Below, in pieces: positions 54,717 through 64,000 of a stretch of DNA of 64,000 nucleotides. How positions within the stretch are numbered: the stretch's first letter is position 1; each line of letters starts with the position of its first letter. The position numbers were made by a program, and so were the translations under genes. The DNA comes from Microbacterium sp. RURRCA19A (GTDB taxonomy: Bacteria; Actinomycetota; Actinomycetes; Actinomycetales; Microbacteriaceae): positions 744,001-808,000 of the forward strand of contig NZ_FTNQ01000002.1 in NCBI RefSeq assembly GCF_900156455.1, written 5' to 3'. The notes beneath the pieces were generated by a model. The model saw only the letters and a program-made list of their open reading frames with translations. It searched no databases and had not been told where the DNA came from.

Positions 54717-56167
54717 TGCCGCATCCCGCGCGCGTCGAGGTCGACGGCTGGGGGTGGCGCTACGCCGGTCGCCGGCTACCCGCCACCCGCGATGTCGACC
54801 TCACGATCGAGCCGGGGGAGCGGGTGCTGCTCCTCGGGGCGTCCGGGGCGGGGAAGTCGACGCTCCTCGCGGGGCTCGCCGGACTCCTCGGGGGCAGCGA
54901 CGAGGGCGAGGCCACGGGACGGATCCTGGTCGACGGGCAGCCGCCGGAGGGTCAGCGCGGCCGCATCGGCCTCGTCCTGCAGGACCCCGAGTCCGGCGTC
55001 GTCCTGTCCAAGGTCGGCGATGACGTCGCCTTCGGCTGCGAGAACCTCGGCCTGCCGGCGGATGCCATTCCCTCGCGCGTCGCGGAGGCACTGGCATCCG
55101 TGGGTCTGGACGTGCCGCTCGATCGTCCGACGAAGGCCCTGTCGGGCGGGCAGAAGCAGCGGCTCGCGCTCGCCGGGGTGCTGGCGATGCGTCCGGGGCT
55201 GCTGCTGCTCGACGAACCCACCGCCAACCTCGACCCGGACGGCGTACGCGAAGTGCGCGCCGCGGTGGAGCGGGTGGTCGCGCGCGACGAGACGACCCTC
55301 GTGCTCATCGAGCACCGCACGGCCGTGTGGGCCGACCTCGTGACGCGCGTGATCGTGCTGGCGCCCGGCGGCGGGCTGCTCGCCGACGGTCCGCCGGCGT
55401 GGGTGTTCGCCGAGCACGGGGAGGCGCTCGCCGCGGCGGGTGTGTGGGTGCCGGGACGTCCGGTCGACCTGCCCCTGCTCGCTCCCGCTTCGCCGTCGAC
55501 GGATGCCGTGCTCTCGGCGTCCGCGCTCACGATCGGCCGGGACCGCCGGACGCCGGTCCTCGACGGTCTCGACGTCGTGGTTCCGGAGGGCGCGGGGACG
55601 GTCGTCACGGGCCCCAACGGCGCGGGCAAGTCGACGCTCGCTCTGACCCTCGCGGGTCTCCTGCCGGAGCTCGCGGGAGAGGTCGTCGCCACGCCCGGGC
55701 TCGCCGCCCGGGGCGTCCGCCGCCCGTCGCGGTGGCGATCCACCGAGCTGCTCACCCGCATCGGTACCGTGTTCCAGGAGCCCGAGCACCAGTTCCTCGC
55801 GTCGACCCTGCGAGAAGAGCTCGCCGTCGGACCGCGGGCACTCCGGATGCCGACGGCCGAGGTGGACGCGATCGTCGACGAACTGCTCGAGCGCCTCGAC
55901 CTGGCATCCCTCGCCGAGGCCCACCCGTTCACCCTTTCGGGCGGGCAGAAGCGACGGCTGTCGGTCGCGACCGTCCTGGCGTCCGCTCCCGCCGTGATCG
56001 TGCTCGACGAACCGACGTTCGGTCAGGACCGCCGCGGCTGGAGCGAACTCGTCGCGCTCCTGCAGCGCGAGGTCACGCGCGGGCGGAGCGTCGTCGCCGT
56101 GACCCACGACGCCGACGTCATCCGTCACCTCGGCCAGCACCGTATCCGGTTGGAGGGCGCCGCATGA
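54716..56167 (+). CDS. ykoD: ECF transporter duplicated ATPase (YkoD)
   Basis: 483 residues with two fused ATPase domains. First: GASGAGKST, LSGGQKQRLA, LLLLDEPTANLDPDG. Second: GPNGAGKST, LSGGQKRRLS, VIVLDEPTFGQD. The fusion replaces the separate EcfA1 and EcfA2. Between them lies an LAPGGGLLADGPP segment. Confidence 0.93.
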   Translation: MPHPARVEVDGWGWRYAGRRLPATRDVDLTIEPGERVLLLGASGAGKSTLLAGLAGLLGGSDEGEATGRILVDGQPPEGQRGRIGLVLQDPESGVVLSKVGDDVAFGCENLGLPADAIPSRVAEALASVGLDVPLDRPTKALSGGQKQRLALAGVLAMRPGLLLLDEPTANLDPDGVREVRAAVERVVARDETTLVLIEHRTAVWADLVTRVIVLAPGGGLLADGPPAWVFAEHGEALAAAGVWVPGRPVDLPLLAPASPSTDAVLSASALTIGRDRRTPVLDGLDVVVPEGAGTVVTGPNGAGKSTLALTLAGLLPELAGEVVATPGLAARGVRRPSRWRSTELLTRIGTVFQEPEHQFLASTLREELAVGPRALRMPTAEVDAIVDELLERLDLASLAEAHPFTLSGGQKRRLSVATVLASAPAVIVLDEPTFGQDRRGWSELVALLQREVTRGRSVVAVTHDADVIRHLGQHRIRLEGAA

Positions 56168-56952
56168 CCGCGACGATCGCCGTGGCCGGGCGCACTGCGG
56201 CGTGGCTCGACGGGGTCAACCCGGTCACGAAGATCCTCATCGCGTTGGTGCTGTCCGTGCCGCTGTTCGCCACGCTCGACCCGGTGAGCGCGTCGGTGGC
56301 GATCGTGCTCGAACTCGCGTGCATCCCCCTGACCGGGCTCGCGATCGCGACGGTCCTGCGGCGACTCGTGCCCGTGGTCGTGTTCGCCCCGGTCGCCGGG
56401 GTCAGCATGCTCCTGTACGCGAAGCCGGGGGGAACCGTCTACGGTCAGTTCCTGTTCGCCACGGTGAGTGACGACTCGATCGCGCTGTCGCTCGCGGTCA
56501 TGCTGCGCGTGCTCGCCCTGGGGCTCCCCACGATCCTGCTGTTCGGCCGCACCGATCCGACCGAGCTCGCCGACGCGCTCGCGCAGGTCGCCGGACTCCC
56601 CAGCCGGTTCGTGCTCGGCGTGCTCGCCGGCGCCCGCACCGTCGGGCTGTTCGTCGACGACTGGCGCACGATGACCCTCGCCCGACGCGCCCGCGGCCTC
56701 GGCGACCGGGGAGCCCTGCGGCGCTTCCTGGGCATGGCGTTCGTGCTCCTGGTCTTCGCCGTCCGTCGCGGCACGACGCTCGCGACCGCGATGGAGGCCC
56801 GCGGCTTCGGAGCGCCGGTCGACCGCACCTGGTCGCGGCCCTCTCGGCTGCACCCGCGCGACGGCATCGCGTTCACCGGGGCGATCGTGCTGATCGGCGT
56901 CGCGCTCGCGGCCGCCGTGACAACGGGCGCCTTCCGTTTCGTCGGCGGGTGA
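56164..56952 (+). CDS. ykoC: ECF transporter transmembrane component (YkoC)
   Basis: 262 residues, EcfT-like with five or six hydrophobic segments. LDGVNPVTKILIALVLSVPL at the start and the coupling helices with ARRARGLGDRG and AMEARGFGAP (the Ala-Arg-Gly motifs) are typical. Overlaps ykoD by four bases. Confidence 0.92.
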   Translation: MTATIAVAGRTAAWLDGVNPVTKILIALVLSVPLFATLDPVSASVAIVLELACIPLTGLAIATVLRRLVPVVVFAPVAGVSMLLYAKPGGTVYGQFLFATVSDDSIALSLAVMLRVLALGLPTILLFGRTDPTELADALAQVAGLPSRFVLGVLAGARTVGLFVDDWRTMTLARRARGLGDRGALRRFLGMAFVLLVFAVRRGTTLATAMEARGFGAPVDRTWSRPSRLHPRDGIAFTGAIVLIGVALAAAVTTGAFRFVGG

Positions 56953-57071
56953 CGGACGGCGTGTCGGCCGCTGCCGGGCGGATTGCCGGGTGACGCCGCG
57001 CCGGTCGGTGACCCTCGACGACTACGCTGATGTCTCCCCCGCGCGTGCCCGGGGGAAGCAGGGAGGCTGCC

Positions 57072-58028
57072 GTGGGTGTGTCGTTGCTCTCCATCGGCAT
57101 CCCCGTCGTCGCCGCCGTGCTGCTCGTGGCGCTCCCCTATCTGGGCGGCCCGAGCACATGGCAGCTCTTCGTGCGCTTTGTCGCGGGGTTCGCGTTCTCG
57201 GCGATCGCGGCGACCGCTCTCTACGTGACGGCCCAGCTGAGCGGGAGGGCGTACCTCATCTCCATGGGCGACGCGGCGATGGCGCTCGGTCCCTCGCTGC
57301 TCTTCGTCGCGCTGTGCGCGTGGACGGGGCGGCGGGTGATCGAGGCGTCCGTCCTCGCTTTCGCCCTCACGCTGCTCGTGACGATCGTGTCGGCCGTGGT
57401 GCCGCAGCCTGTTCCGCTCGCGGTCAAGAGCGCGGCGGTCGTGGTGGTGTGCGGCGCGTGCGCGTGGGCGGCCACCCGATCCGGGGCGGAGCCGGCGCGG
57501 CCGTTGCGGCTCATCGCGCTCGTCAACGCCGTGTACGCCGTTTACACGTTGACGCGGATGCTCGTGGGTGTGGCCGCCGGATGGGACACCGCGACCGTGC
57601 TCGCCGGGGTCTTCTTCATCCCCGCGATGGTGAGCGGGGTCGCCGCCGTCGTCCTCGTGTGGGTCGCCGTCGCCTGTCTGTGGCGTGAGTACGACCGGGC
57701 GCAGGCGTCGCGGCGGCGTGCCGGCGCCAGTCTCGTCGTCGTCGGCGACTGGCGTCTGGCCTCCGCCGCCTACGGCCCGAACCGGGTCTACACCCTGGTC
57801 GCGGAGCTGCGGGCGGCGGCGCGCGACCTCGACCCGGCGGCGAGCGACGCCCCGCGGGGCGTCGAGGTGATGGTTCCGGGCGCTGTCGCGGCGCTCTCCG
57901 AGCGCGTCCGCAGCGCCTACGGATGGAACCCCGACGAAGTCGCCCTCCTGTCCGAGGGCATGTCGACCGGGGCGATCCCCCTCCGGCCCGCCCGGGGTCG
58001 TTCGCGGGGGCGGTCCGCGCGGTTCTGA
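57072..58028 (+). CDS. Integral membrane protein of unknown function
   Basis: 318 residues from GTG 57072, which follows GGGAGG; a longer ATG frame from 57030 lacks a ribosome site. Six to seven hydrophobic segments (SLLSIGIPVVAAVLLVALPY, MALGPSLLFVALCAWTG, VLAGVFFIPAMVSGVAAVVL) precede a cytosolic tail with WRLASAAYGPNRVYTLVAEL and a basic end. No family recognised. Confidence 0.65.
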   Translation: MGVSLLSIGIPVVAAVLLVALPYLGGPSTWQLFVRFVAGFAFSAIAATALYVTAQLSGRAYLISMGDAAMALGPSLLFVALCAWTGRRVIEASVLAFALTLLVTIVSAVVPQPVPLAVKSAAVVVVCGACAWAATRSGAEPARPLRLIALVNAVYAVYTLTRMLVGVAAGWDTATVLAGVFFIPAMVSGVAAVVLVWVAVACLWREYDRAQASRRRAGASLVVVGDWRLASAAYGPNRVYTLVAELRAAARDLDPAASDAPRGVEVMVPGAVAALSERVRSAYGWNPDEVALLSEGMSTGAIPLRPARGRSRGRSARF

Positions 58029-58165
58029 GGGCGGGCCGGCATCGGGAGCCGATCCCGCGGAGCGATCGGATCGGTCGTCGGCGGGGGAGCGTCCTGCTCG
58101 ACCGCCGGGTGCGGACCTGAGTCCCGGGTAGAGTGACACTGAGTTTCTGCTTCGAAGGAGAACGC

Positions 58166-58927
58166 ATGGACATCGCGGGTGCATCAGCCCTCGTCACCGG
58201 AGGGGCCTCGGGGCTCGGCCTCGCCACCGCGCGGCGCCTCGCCGACGCGGGCGCCCACGTGACGATCATCGATCTGTCGTCCTCGGCCGGCGAGACCGTC
58301 GCCGCCGGGTTCGGGGGCGTGTTCGCGGCCGCGGACGTCACCGACGCCGAACAGGTCGCCGCCGCCGCGGCGCGCGCGGCGTCCGTCGCGCCGCTGAGGG
58401 TCGTCGTGAACTGCGCGGGGATCGCGCCGCCGGCGAAGGTGCTCGACCGCGACCTGAAGCCCACGCCGCTGGCGGATTTCGAACGGCTCGTCCGCATCAA
58501 CCTCGTCGGCACGTACAACGTGATCGCCCAGACGTCGGCGCTGATGGCCGCCTCCGAGCCGACGGAGAGCGGGGATCGCGGCGTCATCGTCAACACCGCG
58601 AGCGTCGCGGCCTTCGACGGGCAGATCGGCCAGCCCGCGTACTCCGCCAGCAAGGGCGGCGTGCACGCGATGACGCTCCCCATCGCCCGCGAGCTCGCCC
58701 GCCACGGCATCCGGGTGGCGACCATCGCCCCCGGCATCATGGAGACCCCGATGCTCAAGGGCCTGCCGCAGGCCGCGCAGGACTCCCTGGGTCAGCAGGT
58801 GCCCTACCCCTCGCGCCTCGGCGCCCCCGACGAATACGCACGGCTCGTGCTCGCGATCGTCGACAACGGCTACCTCAACGGCGAGACGATCCGCCTCGAC
58901 GGCGCGATCCGGATGGCGCCGAAATGA
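58166..58927 (+). CDS. SDR dehydrogenase, 3-hydroxyacyl-CoA dehydrogenase type 2-like
   Basis: 253 residues. ALVTGGASGLGLATARRLAD is the cofactor motif; NCAGIAPP, NTASVAAFDGQIGQPAYSAS with YSASK as catalytic site, and IAPGIMETPML follow. It resembles HSD10-type 3-hydroxyacyl-CoA dehydrogenases. RBS GAAGGAG. First of three overlapping genes, probably for fatty or branched acyl-CoA oxidation. Confidence 0.85.
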   Translation: MDIAGASALVTGGASGLGLATARRLADAGAHVTIIDLSSSAGETVAAGFGGVFAAADVTDAEQVAAAAARAASVAPLRVVVNCAGIAPPAKVLDRDLKPTPLADFERLVRINLVGTYNVIAQTSALMAASEPTESGDRGVIVNTASVAAFDGQIGQPAYSASKGGVHAMTLPIARELARHGIRVATIAPGIMETPMLKGLPQAAQDSLGQQVPYPSRLGAPDEYARLVLAIVDNGYLNGETIRLDGAIRMAPK

Positions 58928-59700
58928 CCGACGGCATCCTGCTCTCCATCGACGCGGGGCTCGCCCGCGTCACCTTCGACCGTCCCGCCTCGCTCAACGC
59001 GATGGACTTCCCGATGGCCCGCCGCTGGCGCGAGGTCGCGCACGAGGTCACCTCCGACACGACGGTGGGAGCGGTGATTCTGGATGCCACGGGCCCCGCG
59101 TTCTGCGCGGGCGGCGACGTCGTGGCGATGGCGACGACCGGAGCGTCCGGTGCCGAGGTGACCGAGACGGCCACGGCGATCCACGACGGCATCCGGACCT
59201 TCGCCGAAGCGCCGCTGCCGATGGTCGCCGCCGTGCACGGAGCGGTGGCCGGCGGGGGACTCGGACTGATGCTCACGGCCGACTACGTCGTCGCGAGCGA
59301 GAACGCGCGGTTCGTGTCCCGATACGCGAACATCGGGCTCACCCCGGATCTGGGTGTCTCGACGCTGCTCCCGGCGGCGATCGGACAGCGCCGGGCACTG
59401 CAGTTGCTGCTGCAGGACCGCATGCTCGACGCCGCCGAGGCCCTCGACTGGGGACTGGTGGCCGAGGTCGTGGCATCCACCGATCTTTCGGCGCGGGTCG
59501 AGGAGATCGCGCGCTTCTGGCTCGACGGGGCGACAGCGGCCTTCGGGCAGGCGACGAGGTTGGTGCGTGCGGGTGCCGGTCGCACGTTCGCCGACAACCT
59601 CGCCGACGAGGCTGCCACGATCGGCGCCGCTTTCGACACCCCCGAGGCGCGGGCGCGGGTCGCCGCGTTCGCCGCCGCCTCCGCGAAGGGACGCTCATGA
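58924..59700 (+). CDS. Enoyl-CoA hydratase/isomerase family protein
   Basis: 258 residues, crotonase fold: DRPASLNAMDFPMARRW, ATGPAFCAGGDVVAMA and AVHGAVAGGGLGLMLTADYV are the oxyanion-hole loops. The position of the second catalytic Glu region reads NIGLTPDLGVSTLLP, with Asp where hydratases often have Glu, which fits isomerases. Overlaps genes on both sides by four bases. Confidence 0.87.
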   Translation: MTDGILLSIDAGLARVTFDRPASLNAMDFPMARRWREVAHEVTSDTTVGAVILDATGPAFCAGGDVVAMATTGASGAEVTETATAIHDGIRTFAEAPLPMVAAVHGAVAGGGLGLMLTADYVVASENARFVSRYANIGLTPDLGVSTLLPAAIGQRRALQLLLQDRMLDAAEALDWGLVAEVVASTDLSARVEEIARFWLDGATAAFGQATRLVRAGAGRTFADNLADEAATIGAAFDTPEARARVAAFAAASAKGRS

Positions 59701-60527
59701 CGCTTTCCGGCAAGACCATCCTGATGTCGGGCGGGAGCCGCGGCATCGGCCTCGCGATCGCGCTGCGGGCCGCGCGCGACGGGGCGAACATCGCCCTGCT
59801 GGCCAAGACCGACACCCCGCACCCGAAGCTCGAGGGCACCATCCACACCGCGGCGGACGCCATTCGCGCCGCGGGCGGTCGGGCGTTGCCCATCGTCGGC
59901 GACGTGCGGGACGAGGCATCCATCACCGAAGCCGTCCTGCGGACGGTCGGGGAGTTCGGCGGCATCGACATCGTCGTGAACAACGCCAGCGTGATCGACC
60001 TGTCGGGCTCGCTCGATCTCACCACCAAGAAGTACGACCTCATGCAGGACGTCAACGTGCGCGGCACGTTCCTGCTCTCGCGGGCTGCGATCCCGCAGCT
60101 GCGCGAGGCGGCGAATCCGCACATCCTGTCGCTGTCGCCGCCGCTGAACGTCACGGCGAAGTGGCTCGGCGCGCACACCGGGTACAGCATGGCGAAGTTC
60201 GGCATGACGATGGCGACCCTCGGCCTCGCCTCGGAGTTCGCGAGCGGCGGGATCGCCGCCAACACCCTCTGGCCGCGCACGACGATCGCGACCGCGGCGG
60301 TGCAGAACGTCATCGGCGGCGACCGGCTCATGGCCGTGTCGCGGACGCCGGGGATCTACGCGGACGCCGCGTACGAGGTGCTGTGCGCTTCCTCACGGGA
60401 GCTCACCGGGCAGACGCTGATCGTCGAGGACGTGCTGGAGGCCGCGGGCGTCACCGACTTCTCGGGATACGCGGCCGTTCCCGGGACCCCCGACGCCGCG
60501 CTGTATCCCGACATCTTCCTGGACTGA
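59697..60527 (+). CDS. SDR oxidoreductase, HSDL2-like
   Basis: 276 residues. ILMSGGSRGIGLAIALRAAR, then NIALLAKTDTPHPKLEGTIH, typical of the HSDL2-like subgroup; NNASVIDLSGSL and catalytic YSMAK follow, then NTLWPRTTIATAAVQN. Likely acts on acyl or steroid-like substrates with the two preceding enzymes. Confidence 0.85.
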   Translation: MTLSGKTILMSGGSRGIGLAIALRAARDGANIALLAKTDTPHPKLEGTIHTAADAIRAAGGRALPIVGDVRDEASITEAVLRTVGEFGGIDIVVNNASVIDLSGSLDLTTKKYDLMQDVNVRGTFLLSRAAIPQLREAANPHILSLSPPLNVTAKWLGAHTGYSMAKFGMTMATLGLASEFASGGIAANTLWPRTTIATAAVQNVIGGDRLMAVSRTPGIYADAAYEVLCASSRELTGQTLIVEDVLEAAGVTDFSGYAAVPGTPDAALYPDIFLD

Positions 60528-60601
60528 GGGCTGCGCGGGCGCGCCGGCGTGCGCGGTGGTGCGCGGCGTGCGGCGTGCGGGCGCGGGGCGCGGGTGCCGT
60601 G

Positions 60602-61447
60602 TCAGATCAGGCCGAGCTCGGCGAAGGCGTTGTGCACGCCGTCCTCCAGCACCGCGGTGGTCACGCGGCCGGCGAGACGTTGCAGCTCGGGCACCGCGTT
60701 GCCCATCGCCACCGGGGTGCCGACGACCTCGAACATCTCGACGTCGTTCCAGCTGTCGCCGATGCCGATGGCATCCGCCGCATCAAGTCCGAGCATCGCG
60801 AGCACCTCGAGGATCGCGGAGCCCTTGGTGACCCCGGCGAGACCGATCTCGCCGTTGGAGCCGCCGGGCAGCGGGATCGAGCCCGGGATGACGTGGAAGC
60901 GCTCGCCCAGCTCGGCGGCGCCGTGCGCGACGGTGTCGGGCGCGGGGCTGATGAACACGGCCTTCGCGACGCGGTCGCGGTCTACCTCGGCGAGCGGCCG
61001 GGTGCGCGGGATCGGGCCCGCCGTGGGGGCGGGGTGCCCGAGGGCGGCGAGTTCGGCGGCCCGCTCGGCGAGGCGCTTCTGCACGTACTCGCGCATCACC
61101 GGCTCGATGCCCGGAGAGGCGAAGACCGCCTCGTGCGTCTGGAGGAAGTAGTGGATGCCATGGGCGGCGAAGTAGTCCTCGATCGCCGCCACGTCGTCGC
61201 GGCGCATCGGGTGGGAGACGATCGTCTCTCCGTTGCGCGTGGCGTACGCCCCGCCGTTGCTGATCGCGCCGTCGAAGCCGATGGCGATGACGTCGGGGTG
61301 GATGTCGCCTTCGGCGCGCCCCGTGCACAGCCACACGAGGTGGCCGTTCGCGCGGGCCTGGCGGATGGCGGTCACCGTCGAGGGGGCGATCGCCGAGCCG
61401 TGCTCGAGGATCGTGCCGTCGACGTCGAGGAAGGCGATGCGGGTCAT
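60602..61447 (-). CDS. HAD-superfamily phosphatase, Cof type
   Basis: 281 residues. FLDVDGTIL carries the nucleophile and acid/base Asp; WLCTGRAEGDI, KGSAILEVL and GIGDSWNDVEMFEVVG complete the HAD motifs, with a type IIB cap between. Substrate probably a sugar phosphate. RBS GGAG. It follows the glucosidase across a strong hairpin. Confidence 0.9.
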   Translation of the reverse strand: MTRIAFLDVDGTILEHGSAIAPSTVTAIRQARANGHLVWLCTGRAEGDIHPDVIAIGFDGAISNGGAYATRNGETIVSHPMRRDDVAAIEDYFAAHGIHYFLQTHEAVFASPGIEPVMREYVQKRLAERAAELAALGHPAPTAGPIPRTRPLAEVDRDRVAKAVFISPAPDTVAHGAAELGERFHVIPGSIPLPGGSNGEIGLAGVTKGSAILEVLAMLGLDAADAIGIGDSWNDVEMFEVVGTPVAMGNAVPELQRLAGRVTTAVLEDGVHNAFAELGLI

Positions 61448-61460
61448 GCGTTTCTCCGCG

Positions 61461-61495
61461 GGTCGGCCCCGGACCGCGAGGGTCCGGGGCCGACC
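61461..61495 (-). terminator. Terminator after the beta-glucosidase gene
   Basis: GGTCGGCCCCGGACC and GGTCCGGGGCCGACC form a perfect 15-bp stem with a GCGAG loop, 13 bases after the glucosidase stop. There is no T-run, but stem strength is high. Confidence 0.7.
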
Positions 61496-61508
61496 CGATC
61501 GATGGGGA

Positions 61509-64000
<2,492 letters not shown>

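Noticed and set aside
60528..60601. GCGCGG/GTGCGGCGTGCGG run as a functional repeat
   Set aside because: Short irregular GC-rich sequence without symmetry or second copy; likely simple low complexity.

Overview
The window is about 70% GC and gene-dense, with many 4-base start/stop overlaps. The gene set (coproporphyrin-type heme genes with chdC, F420 genes, DUF222-HNH, DUF3618, DUF5302, an EccC/EccD secretion locus) points to a high-GC Gram-positive actinobacterium of the Microbacteriaceae, most likely Microbacterium or a close relative. The heptamer GGATGCC and its complement GGCATCC recur throughout, as in that group.

Accessory left part (1-22 kb). At the edge a DUF3800 gene diverges from a HIRAN-domain gene. 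A decayed amidase remnant follows, then a secreted protein built of 80-residue tandem repeats. Its leader carries a run of 14 C that puts the start codon out of frame with the signal peptide, so it looks like a phase-variable surface protein currently off. Next is a minus-strand type VII secretion (T7SS) operon: FHA protein, DUF6177-like protein, a tiny EccB-like membrane protein, EccD, a ParA-like protein, EccC and a small last gene. No full EccB, EccE or mycosin is visible. Upstream lies an effector block: three small ESX-like proteins, a 910-residue effector with a C-terminal toxin-like module, a candidate immunity gene, a free-standing copy of the toxin module fused to a second domain, and about ten small immunity-type genes or fragments (Imm35-like, Imm61-like, SseB-like and unnamed families) with paralogues on both strands.

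Central part (22-35 kb). This holds a small DNA-repair gene and the heme genes: hemA on the minus strand, then hemE, cgoX (hemY), three small envelope genes, chdC (hemQ), hemC, hemD, hemB and hemL. Ferrochelatase is not here. A DUF2231 membrane gene follows.

F420 and miscellaneous part (33-47 kb). F420 genes fbiA, fbiD and fbiC, an F420-dependent dehydrogenase (fgd-like) and a Baeyer-Villiger-type monooxygenase are clustered. The CofH half of FbiC lacks the radical-SAM cysteine triad. Then come an ABC exporter, a 3-hydroxyisobutyryl-CoA hydrolase-like gene, two membrane genes, a J-domain/NERD fusion and DUF5302.

Right part (47-64 kb). Thiamine salvage (thiM, thiE, thiD-tenA fusion) and an ECF thiamine-precursor transporter (ykoE, ykoD, ykoC) each follow a TPP riboswitch. 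Between them are an SDR, a DUF222-HNH gene and a D,D-carboxypeptidase. The window ends with a three-gene short-chain/enoyl-CoA operon, a HAD phosphatase, and a beta-glucoside utilisation pair (family 1 glycosidase and PTS permease, the latter cut by the edge).

At least seven genes share the layout TAnnnT, six bases, start codon, which indicates leaderless transcripts.
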